DNA from: JAPLXD01 sp041661585
GTDB taxonomy: Bacteria; Patescibacteriota; Minisyncoccia; Moranbacterales; UBA11712
Assembly: GCA_041661585.1 (NCBI GenBank)
Contig: JBAZUC010000014.1
Coordinates: 1-16,654, forward strand
Length of the DNA stretch: 16,654 nt
Reading direction: 5' to 3'
The number at the start of each line of letters is the position of its first letter. Position 1 is the first letter of the stretch. Below the pieces are notes generated by a model. The model did not search any database and had not been told where the DNA came from. It saw only the letters and a list, made by a program, of their open reading frames with translations. Shown piece after piece: positions 6,430 to 12,048 of the stretch. A program made the position numbers and the translations under genes.

Positions 6430-7152
6430 ATGTTTTGGATCTACTTATCTCCCATCATATTGGTCGCCGCTCTTGCGGGCCTCGTCATAATCATCGGAAA
6501 GAAATCAGCCGCCCTCAAGAAGACAGACGCATATCAAACGAAATCCGCTTTTTCGGACAACAAGAAACGTGATTGGAAAGATCGCCTGAAATCGATCGGG
6601 AAAACAATTCTTCATTTGACGGAAAAAATTCTTGTTTTGGTCAAAATTTCATTCAAGAAATTTGAGCAAGTTTCTTCCAACTGGGCGATCCGCCTCAAAG
6701 CAAAAAGAAGCGGCCGAAAAGTGGAAGATATTTCACTTGAGAAGACATCAATTGAAGAAAAATTGGGCGTGTCGGAAGATAGTGTTAAAATCGTCCAAAA
6801 TATGACGGAAAGCAATGATATTTATGCAGGTCTAGACCAAGGCGGAGAAAGAATAACCTATGTGAATAGTGAAGTGATCTCGAGACGAAAAATCCAGAGC
6901 GAGCCTGTCATCGTCCCCAAAAAAGAACCTCTTCCGGAAGACAAAGTTCAGGAAGCCGCTCTCATCTATCGCATCGCGGAAAATCCAAAAGACATCGAAG
7001 CTTATCGCGAAATCGGGGACTATTATATGGGTATCGGCAACATCAAAGACGCCAAAGAGTCATTCAAAATGGTTTTGAAACTTCGTCCCCGCGATCTCAA
7101 AGCCAAAAGCAGTCTGCGGGAAATTGAGATGAAAATGCGATTGGGAAGCTAA
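6430..7152 (+). CDS. Membrane-anchored TPR protein, function unknown
   Basis: The 240-residue product starts with one membrane helix (residues ~4-25, rich in Ile, Leu, Val and Ala) followed by Lys/Arg, so the rest probably faces the cytoplasm. Residues 30-160 are basic to mixed linker with no recognised domain. The C-terminus (~170-235) reads as about two tetratricopeptide repeats: AALIYRIAENPKDIEAYREI, then GDYYMGIGNIKDAKESFKMV and LKLRPRDLKAKSSLREIE. TPRs mediate protein contacts, so it may be a membrane scaffold. It is the last protein gene of the rpsB operon, 24 nt after ricT, and the tRNA region follows at once. Confidence 0.8.
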   Translation: MFWIYLSPIILVAALAGLVIIIGKKSAALKKTDAYQTKSAFSDNKKRDWKDRLKSIGKTILHLTEKILVLVKISFKKFEQVSSNWAIRLKAKRSGRKVEDISLEKTSIEEKLGVSEDSVKIVQNMTESNDIYAGLDQGGERITYVNSEVISRRKIQSEPVIVPKKEPLPEDKVQEAALIYRIAENPKDIEAYREIGDYYMGIGNIKDAKESFKMVLKLRPRDLKAKSSLREIEMKMRLGS

Positions 7153-7163
7153 AACAAAAATAT

Positions 7164-7206
7164 GCCGGGATAGCTTCCGCCAGAGGCGGACAGGCAGTGG
7201 CAGAGC
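7164..7206 (+). pseudogene. Broken tRNA-Thr 5' part with palindromic insert in the D-loop
   Basis: GCCGGGATAGCT (7164-7175) and TGGCAGAGC (7198-7206) match the acceptor strand and D-arm of the intact tRNA-Thr that starts at 7219. The CAA between them in the intact gene is replaced by 22 nt (7176-7197) that includes the perfect hairpin TCCGCC-AGA-GGCGGA (7176-7190). The anticodon and T arms are absent, so it cannot make a tRNA. Confidence 0.8.
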
Positions 7207-7218
7207 GATATTAATTGC

Positions 7219-7290
7219 GCCGGGATAGCTCAATGGCAGAGCAACTGTTTTGTAAACAGTAGGTTGGGGGTTCGACTCCTCTTCCCGGCT
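7219..7290 (+). tRNA. tRNA-Thr(UGU)
   Basis: The 72-nt gene folds as a complete cloverleaf: acceptor GCCGGGA/TCCCGGC, D-stem GCTC/GAGC, anticodon stem ACTGT/ACAGT with loop TTTGTAA giving anticodon TGT, and a T-arm with loop TTCGACT and two G-U pairs. The discriminator is T. CCA is not encoded. It lies between the broken Thr copy and the broken Tyr copy. Confidence 0.95.
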
Positions 7291-7305
7291 CGGAAAATTG
7301 AATAT

Positions 7306-7385
7306 GGGCAGGTGACAGAGCGGCCAATTGTACCAGACTGCCACCGCCGCAGGCGGGGTGCCGCCAAAGGCGGCATAAATCTGAC
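7306..7385 (+). pseudogene. Broken tRNA-Tyr, interrupted in the anticodon loop
   Basis: Bases 7306-7340 match the 5' half of the intact tRNA-Tyr (7646) with four changes, through the anticodon stem to G34. A 35-nt palindromic insert follows (7341-7375), then TAAATCTGACG resumes at T35 and the match ends. The T-arm and the 3' acceptor strand are missing. Three of the changes lie in the acceptor strand (GGGCAGG instead of GGGTGGA), so this may derive from a second ancient tRNA-Tyr gene. Confidence 0.8.
7341..7375. repeat. 35-bp GC-rich double palindrome, copy 1
   Basis: It consists of a hairpin around CCGCC-GCA-GGCGG followed by the perfect hairpin TGCCGCC-AAA-GGCGGCA. It is identical to copies 2 and 3 and lies at the same place, between tRNA-Tyr positions 34 and 35. 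Its GC content contrasts sharply with the AT-rich surroundings. Confidence 0.85.
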
Positions 7386-7403
7386 GACTCTACACAAAAT
7401 AAA

Positions 7404-7655
7404 ATGTATAAAGTATATATACTAGAGTCTTTGCAAAATTCTAAAAAGCGCTACATTGGTCATACACAAGATTTAGTAAATAGAATTAAGAGACATAATA
7501 AGGGTTTAGTCAGATCAACGAAGGCTTATATTCCATGGAAGACTATACACACAGAAATTTTTGACACAAAGAACGAGGCTTATAAAAGAGAGTTGCAGAT
7601 AAAATCATACAAGAGCGGCGAAGCTTTTAAAAAATTAATAAACAAGGGTGGATGA
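7404..7655 (+). CDS. Small GIY-YIG nuclease-family protein
   Basis: The 83-residue product is a single GIY-YIG domain of the URI/YhbQ-like stand-alone type. The first strand is VYILES, the second RYIGHT, with the catalytic Arg in the helix NRIKRHNKG, then STKAYIPWKTIHTE and the helix AYKRELQIKSYKS carrying the metal-binding Glu. All expected landmarks are present, so it could be an active single-strand or structure-specific nuclease; the substrate is unknown. Codons are visibly more AT-rich than in neighbouring genes (AGA, ATA, TTA), which suggests separate origin. It sits between a broken and an intact tRNA-Tyr, and its last codons and TGA stop lie inside the 5' end of the intact tRNA. There is no clear RBS. 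Confidence 0.88.
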   Translation: MYKVYILESLQNSKKRYIGHTQDLVNRIKRHNKGLVRSTKAYIPWKTIHTEIFDTKNEAYKRELQIKSYKSGEAFKKLINKGG

Positions 7656-7728
7656 CAGAGCGGTCAATTGTACCAGACTGTAAATCTGGCGCCTTCGGGC
7701 TACGGGGGTTCGAATCCCTCTCCACCCA
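7646..7728 (+). tRNA. tRNA-Tyr(GUA)
   Basis: The 83-nt class II tRNA is complete: acceptor GGGTGGA/TCCACCC, anticodon stem CCAGA/TCTGG with loop CTGTAAA (anticodon GTA), a long variable arm GCGCCTTCGGGCTAC and T-loop TTCGAAT. The discriminator is A. Its first 10 bases also encode the end of the GIY-YIG protein. It is the only complete tRNA-Tyr in the window. Confidence 0.95.
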
Positions 7729-7829
7729 CAATAAAGTATACGACTGCCACCGCCGCAGGCGGGGTGCCGCCAAAGGCGGCATAAATCTGGCGCCTTCGGG
7801 CTACGGGGGTTCGAATCCCTCTCCACCCA
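7729..7829 (+). pseudogene. 101-bp tandem unit A: insert plus tRNA-Tyr 3' half
   Basis: The unit starts with an 18-nt lead CAATAAAGTATACGACTG, then the 35-bp palindrome (7747-7781), then 48 nt (7782-7829) identical to the 3' half of the intact tRNA-Tyr, from T35 through the discriminator. There is no 5' acceptor strand or D-arm, so no cloverleaf can form from it alone. Confidence 0.85.
7747..7781. repeat. 35-bp GC-rich double palindrome, copy 2
   Basis: Identical to the element at 7341-7375 and at the same point of the tRNA-Tyr sequence, inside tandem unit A. Confidence 0.85.
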
Positions 7830-7930
7830 CAATAAAGTATACGACTGCCACCGCCGCAGGCGGGGTGCCGCCAAAGGCGGCATAAATCTGGCGCCTTCGG
7901 GCTACGGGGGTTCGAATCCCTCTCCACCCA
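7830..7930 (+). pseudogene. 101-bp tandem unit B: insert plus tRNA-Tyr 3' half
   Basis: Exact copy of unit A, offset by 101 bp. A further CAATAAA at 7931 begins a third, abortive unit. Perfect identity points to recent duplication, gene conversion or an assembly collapse/expansion. Confidence 0.85.
7848..7882. repeat. 35-bp GC-rich double palindrome, copy 3
   Basis: Identical to the elements at 7341 and 7747, inside tandem unit B. Confidence 0.85.
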
Positions 7931-7934
7931 CAAT

Positions 7935-7964
7935 AAAAAAAGTCTAGGTAGCTGGACTTTTTTT
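7935..7964 (+). terminator. Terminator of the tRNA region
   Basis: AAAAAAAGTC (7935-7944) pairs with GACTTTTTTT (7955-7964) around a 10-nt loop, followed by a further T-rich stretch to 7971. It closes the transcript that carries the tRNAs, and possibly the whole rpsB operon, before pheS. Confidence 0.8.
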
Positions 7965-7989
7965 CTTTTTTGTCATATATTTATAATGT

Positions 7990-9012
7990 ATGCTACAGAA
8001 AAAGATTAAAGATTTGGAAGAAAAAGCCATTTCTGAAATCAAGAAAACCGCGGATGAACGGGCGCTTTTTGACGTGAAAGTTGCGTATCTCGGCCGAAAG
8101 GGGAAATTGACCCAAATTTTGAAAAGCCTCAAGGATTTGAGCGAAAAGGAAAGAAAAATTGTCGGACCGCTTGCCAACGAAGCCAGGCAAATGATCGAGA
8201 AAAAAATCGAGAAACGCAAATATGAAATTTCTGAAAAGATTGATTGGGAGAAAGAAAAATTGGATGTGACATTGCCGGGAACAAAACAAGAGCTTGGACA
8301 TTTGAATCCGATCACATTGGTGAATCGAGAAGCGGAACAGATTTTTTCATCAATGGGCTTTGAGATCGCTGACGGGCCGGAAATGGAAAAAGATTTCTAT
8401 AATTTCGATTCTTTGAATATTCCAAAAGATCATCCAGCGCGGGATATGATGGATACTTTTCGGGTGAAAACAAAAAATAACGATCTGCTTTTGCGTACTC
8501 ATGTGAGCGCGATTCAGGTTCGCTATATGGAAAAAAACAAGCCGCCGTTTCGAGTGATTATGCCGGGACGAGTTTTTCGAAACGAAGCAACTGACGCTTC
8601 GCACGAACATACTTTCTATCAAATGGATGGGATGATGGTTGGCGAAGATGTTTCAGCCGCGAATTATTATTCGCTGATCGACGAATTTTTGAAGAGATTT
8701 TTTGGTAAAAATATCAAAACTCGCATGCGTCCAAGTTTTTTTCCTTTCACTGAGCCGAGTTTTGAAATAGATTTTGAATGCCTGCTTTGCAACGGTAAAG
8801 GATGTTCAGTTTGCAAACAATCTGGCTGGGTGGAAATTATTCCCGGTGGGATGATAAACCAAAATGTATTTGTGGCCGCTGGTTATCCAAGAAACAAATA
8901 TCAAGGTTGCGCTTGGGATATCGGCATTTCACGTCTGGCGATGATGAAATACAAGATTGATGATATCAGATTATTTCAAAGCGGAGATTTGAGATTTACT
9001 AAACAATTTTAG
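7990..9012 (+). CDS. pheS: Phenylalanine-tRNA ligase alpha subunit
   Basis: PheS is the catalytic chain of the (alpha-beta)2 synthetase that charges tRNA-Phe. The 340-residue product has the N-terminal coiled coil that binds tRNA (~1-85), then the class II core: GHLNPIT at 103-109, FRNEATDASHEHTFYQMDG (196-214, motif 2) and GCAWDIGISRLAMMKY (306-321, motif 3). Motif 3 usually has an acidic residue before the Arg; here it is Ser314-Arg315. Cys264, 267, 272 and 275 form a CxxC-x4-CxxC knuckle before GWVEIIPGGM, as in some other PheS proteins. There is no SD; a TATAAT lies at 7982-7987, 2 nt before the ATG. pheT follows after 1 nt. Confidence 0.95.
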   Translation: MLQKKIKDLEEKAISEIKKTADERALFDVKVAYLGRKGKLTQILKSLKDLSEKERKIVGPLANEARQMIEKKIEKRKYEISEKIDWEKEKLDVTLPGTKQELGHLNPITLVNREAEQIFSSMGFEIADGPEMEKDFYNFDSLNIPKDHPARDMMDTFRVKTKNNDLLLRTHVSAIQVRYMEKNKPPFRVIMPGRVFRNEATDASHEHTFYQMDGMMVGEDVSAANYYSLIDEFLKRFFGKNIKTRMRPSFFPFTEPSFEIDFECLLCNGKGCSVCKQSGWVEIIPGGMINQNVFVAAGYPRNKYQGCAWDIGISRLAMMKYKIDDIRLFQSGDLRFTKQF

Positions 9013-9013
9013 C

Positions 9014-11023
9014 ATGAAATATTCATTTACTTGGTTAAAAGAACTGTCCGGAACAAAATTATCGCCTGAAAAGCTGGGAGATCTTTTGACAATGCGCGCG
9101 TTTGAACTTGAAGAAATGAAAAAAGAGGGGAAAGAAACCCAGTTTGTTTTTGATATTTTGGCAAATCGCGCTCATGATATGTTGTCGCATATCGGTATGG
9201 CGCGAGAAATTTGCGCGGTGGAAGGACGGAAATTTGTCCTAACATTAAATGTTAGGAGTGTCCCAACATTGAATGTTAGAAAATTGAAAGTTGAAATCAA
9301 AGAAAAAAATCTTTGTTCTCGGTATATCGGAGCGGTTTTGGAGAATATGAAAGTAGCGTCTTCACCAAAATGGATGCAGGAAAGATTGTTGGTGTCGGGG
9401 GTGAAACCGATCAACAATATTGTTGATATTACGAACTATGTGATGCTGGAAACGGGCCAGCCCCTGCATGCGTTTGATGCGGAAAAAACAACCGGAAACA
9501 TAATTGTCCGCAAAGCCAAAAAGGGAGAAAGAATAAGATTGCTGGATGAAAAAGAATATGAGCTAGGCGAAAACAATCTTGTCATCGCTGACAGCGAAAA
9601 ATCTTTGGCGCTGGCCGGCGTGATGGGCGGATATGACTCAAGCATATCAAGCAAAACAACTTCCATCATTCTGGAATCAGCGAATTTCAATTCGACCAAT
9701 ATCCGAAAAACGAGAACAGCGCACAATATAATCACGGAATCTTCATACCGCTTTGAACGAGATATTGACCCGAATCTGGCGGAAATGGGCGCAGTGCGAG
9801 CAATCGAACTTTTGCAAAAATATGGGGGAAATGATGTAAAGATAGTCTCGTGTACTGATATATATCCGAAAAAATTGAAGCCGTGGCAAGTGAAATTAAA
9901 CAGCGATTATGTGAATAATCTTTTGGGCGAAAAAGTCCCGGTTTCCAAAATAAAGAATATTCTCGAAAATCTCGATCTTGGCGTAAAAATTTCGAAAAAT
10001 ATATTGAATTGTGAGATTCCAACCCGACGCCTCGATCTCAAGTCACAAGAAGACCTCATTGAAGAAATCGGCCGGATATGCGGCTATGAAAATATTCCCG
10101 CCAAAGCTCCGTGCGTTGAGCTTCAAACGCCAACACGAAACGAAAAAAGAATCCTTGAAGACAAACTGCGGGACATTTTGATCGGAAGCGGTTTTTCGGA
10201 AGTGATGAATTATTCTTTTTATAGTGCGGATGACATCGAAAAATGCGGACTGGGGATTGAGGAACACTATGAAGTTGCCAATCCGATGAATCCGGATCAG
10301 CAATATATGCGTCGTTCGATGATTCCTAATCTGCTGAAAAATATAGAATTGAACTTGAAGAATTTTGATAAAATAAATATCTTTGAGATCGGGAGAAAAT
10401 ACAGGGACGAGGGGAAAACATCGCCGACAGAAATATCAATTTTGGCCGGAGCAATTGCAGATACAAAGAATGAAAAACCTTTTTTCAATCTCAAGGGTTC
10501 GATTGACGCTATGTTTGGAAAGATTGGATGCACTTCGAAGTATGAAATCCACAAGCCAAAATATACAGCCTGGCATGCCGGTCGTGTTGCTGAAATTCAC
10601 GTCAAAGGTGAAAAAGTGGGCAAAATAGGGGAAATAAGTCCATTGGTTTGCAAACGGTATGGCATTCAATCACGTGTTGCCTTGTTTGGGATATCTATTG
10701 CTAAATTGCTTGACGTATCGGCCAAAGAAAAAATATACAAACCTATCAGCAAATTTCCTTCCGTCAAACGCGACATCTCGATGTATGTCGGCGAAAAAAC
10801 AAAATATGCTGACATTGAATCAAAAATACATAGTGCCGGCGGAAAATTGGTTCTTGACGTCGATCTTTTCGACATCTTCGAAAAAGAAGGCGAAAAAAGT
10901 ATGGCTCTTCGCGTTGAGATCGGCTCACGTGAAAAAACTCTGACTTCAGCGGAAATCGACAGCGTGACAAAAAATATTGTCGCGAAACTTGAGAAAGATT
11001 TGAAAGTGAAAGTGAGAAAATGA
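9014..11023 (+). CDS. pheT: Phenylalanine-tRNA ligase beta subunit, short form
   Basis: PheT carries editing and tRNA-binding functions of PheRS. At 669 residues it is far shorter than the ~795 of E. coli. Residues 1-35 (MKYSFTWLKELSGTKLSPEK...) run through a short Lys/Glu linker straight into FDILANRAHDMLSHIGMAREI, so the EMAP-like OB-fold domain normally between them is missing. The rest is present: the B3/B4 editing region with DITNYVMLETGQPLHAFD and LALAGVMGG, B5 with EDLIEEIGRICGYENIP, and the C-terminal FDX-ACB domain (~576-669, KFPSVKRDISMYV). Residues 75-90 are two 8-residue repeats encoded by a tandem palindrome (9237-9281). The stop overlaps the next gene by 4 nt. Confidence 0.95.
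   Translation: MKYSFTWLKELSGTKLSPEKLGDLLTMRAFELEEMKKEGKETQFVFDILANRAHDMLSHIGMAREICAVEGRKFVLTLNVRSVPTLNVRKLKVEIKEKNLCSRYIGAVLENMKVASSPKWMQERLLVSGVKPINNIVDITNYVMLETGQPLHAFDAEKTTGNIIVRKAKKGERIRLLDEKEYELGENNLVIADSEKSLALAGVMGGYDSSISSKTTSIILESANFNSTNIRKTRTAHNIITESSYRFERDIDPNLAEMGAVRAIELLQKYGGNDVKIVSCTDIYPKKLKPWQVKLNSDYVNNLLGEKVPVSKIKNILENLDLGVKISKNILNCEIPTRRLDLKSQEDLIEEIGRICGYENIPAKAPCVELQTPTRNEKRILEDKLRDILIGSGFSEVMNYSFYSADDIEKCGLGIEEHYEVANPMNPDQQYMRRSMIPNLLKNIELNLKNFDKINIFEIGRKYRDEGKTSPTEISILAGAIADTKNEKPFFNLKGSIDAMFGKIGCTSKYEIHKPKYTAWHAGRVAEIHVKGEKVGKIGEISPLVCKRYGIQSRVALFGISIAKLLDVSAKEKIYKPISKFPSVKRDISMYVGEKTKYADIESKIHSAGGKLVLDVDLFDIFEKEGEKSMALRVEIGSREKTLTSAEIDSVTKNIVAKLEKDLKVKVRK
9237..9281. repeat. 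In-frame tandem palindromic repeat in pheT
   Basis: The first unit contains the near-perfect palindrome CCTAACATTAAATGTTAGG (9238-9256). A second unit 24 bp on (9261-9281) differs at three bases. The 24-bp period keeps the frame and gives two peptides, VLTLNVRS and VPTLNVRK, in the linker between PheT domains. It has the same CCTAA-N9-TTAGG form as the palindrome at 14403-14450. Confidence 0.75.
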
Positions 11024-11490
11024 AACACCCCAAACCGACGAAAATAACAACTCTTTGCCTTGTGTATGAACACCCGCGTCTGCTACTAGGCCTCAAAAAG
11101 CGCGGTTTTGGCGAAGGACGCTGGAATGGATATGGTGGCAAAGTGGATCCGGGTGAAACAATTGAAGAAAGCTTGGTTCGCGAAATGCAAGAAGAGTGCG
11201 GTCTCACACCGACAAAATTCGAAAAACGGGCGACAATGTATTTTGAGTTTAAGGGCTATCCGGAAATCGTTGAGGTAAATGTATTCTCAATAGACGGATA
11301 CGACGGTGAATTGATCGAAACCGAAGAAATGAAACCGAAATGGTTTGATGTCAATGATCTTCCCTGGAAGGATATGTGGCCGGATGACTTGCACTGGTAC
11401 CCCTTGTTCTTTGCCGGAAAAAAGTTCGAAGGCAATTTTCTTTTCGACGGACAAAATACGATAATTCAGCATGAACTTGAGGAAGTATAA
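11020..11490 (+). CDS. NUDIX hydrolase, MTH1-like (8-oxo-dGTP diphosphatase)
   Basis: The 156-residue product has a perfect Nudix box at 40-62 (GKVDPGE...REMQEECGL). Beyond the box it follows human MTH1/NUDT1 from recall over nearly its whole length: LLLGLKKRGFGEGRWNGYGG, EEMKPKWF, KDMWPDDLHWYPLF and KKFEGNFLFDGQNTI. The MTH1 purine-pocket residues are kept as Asn36, Trp120, Asp122 and Asp123. It therefore probably hydrolyses oxidised purine nucleotides such as 8-oxo-dGTP or 2-OH-dATP to monophosphates, cleaning the nucleotide pool. The start overlaps the pheT stop in an ATGA junction, so it is translationally coupled. The family is secure; the substrate is inferred. Confidence 0.92.
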   Translation: MKHPKPTKITTLCLVYEHPRLLLGLKKRGFGEGRWNGYGGKVDPGETIEESLVREMQEECGLTPTKFEKRATMYFEFKGYPEIVEVNVFSIDGYDGELIETEEMKPKWFDVNDLPWKDMWPDDLHWYPLFFAGKKFEGNFLFDGQNTIIQHELEEV

Positions 11491-11521
11491 TCTTTTGAAT
11501 AATTCTCTTTAAGTAAAAAAA

Positions 11522-12040
11522 ATGGCTGATATAGAAAATAAGCCTCTTGGGATGCTGGCTCGATGGAAAGAAGAAGACAAGAAAAAAATTCTCGTTGAAA
11601 CTGTTGGCGAAAAAGAGTCTTACACAGCAGAAGAACATCAAGCCGCGCGCGAATTACTTGAGGAAAAAGAAAAGGATGATAAGGAGAAGTCCATTAAAAA
11701 CTATTTTGAAAAAGGGATCAGTCTATTGAATGAAGTAGCGAATACCTTTGAAAATCCAGATGTTTCGACAGACGATCTTTTTCGGAAGATTATGTGGGCG
11801 GAAGATTATACAAGAAATTATTTGAGACATCATTATCTGGAAATAGGGGAAGAATTGCGCCGACTTTTTACTCAATCGCGCAATAATACTTTAGAGAGGA
11901 ATTCTATTTTTTCAAAAAATAATAAGAATAAAAAACAATTTAGATTAACAGAAGCGGAAAGGGAAGTAAAATTGATGCCAATAAGACCTATATTTAAAGA
12001 ACTAATTCAAAAAGTGGAGGCACTCCGTATTGAAAATTAA
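11522..12040 (+). CDS. Hypothetical charged helical protein
   Basis: I do not recognise this 172-residue product. It is very rich in Glu and Lys, has no signal peptide or membrane segment and no cysteines, and looks helical throughout. Residues ~38-62 (AEEHQAARELLEEKEKDDKE) are likely coiled coil. The middle has LFRKIMWAEDYTRNYLRHHY, with conserved-looking aromatics. It lies 31 nt after the NUDIX gene and 8 nt before valS on the same strand, so it is probably part of the operon. Its codons are more AT-rich than those of its neighbours. No clear SD; the ATG follows an A-run. Confidence 0.65.
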   Translation: MADIENKPLGMLARWKEEDKKKILVETVGEKESYTAEEHQAARELLEEKEKDDKEKSIKNYFEKGISLLNEVANTFENPDVSTDDLFRKIMWAEDYTRNYLRHHYLEIGEELRRLFTQSRNNTLERNSIFSKNNKNKKQFRLTEAEREVKLMPIRPIFKELIQKVEALRIEN

Positions 12041-12048
12041 GTTAAATA

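Noticed and set aside
7341..7375. Intron in tRNA-Tyr
   Set aside because: 35 nt is too short for a group I intron, the site (34/35) is not the usual one, and all interrupted copies lack one half of the tRNA.
7652..7885. Plus-strand 77-residue frame through the tRNA-Tyr units
   Set aside because: It only translates tRNA and the GC palindromes; no RBS and no protein-like composition.
7729..7930. CRISPR array suggested by the regular 101-bp repeat
   Set aside because: Units are identical throughout with no unique spacers, and consist of tRNA sequence plus a palindrome; no cas genes nearby.
7635..7933. Minus-strand frames with ERDSNPR/GEGFEPP-like peptides
   Set aside because: They are antisense readings of the tRNA-Tyr 3' halves, a well-known source of false proteins.
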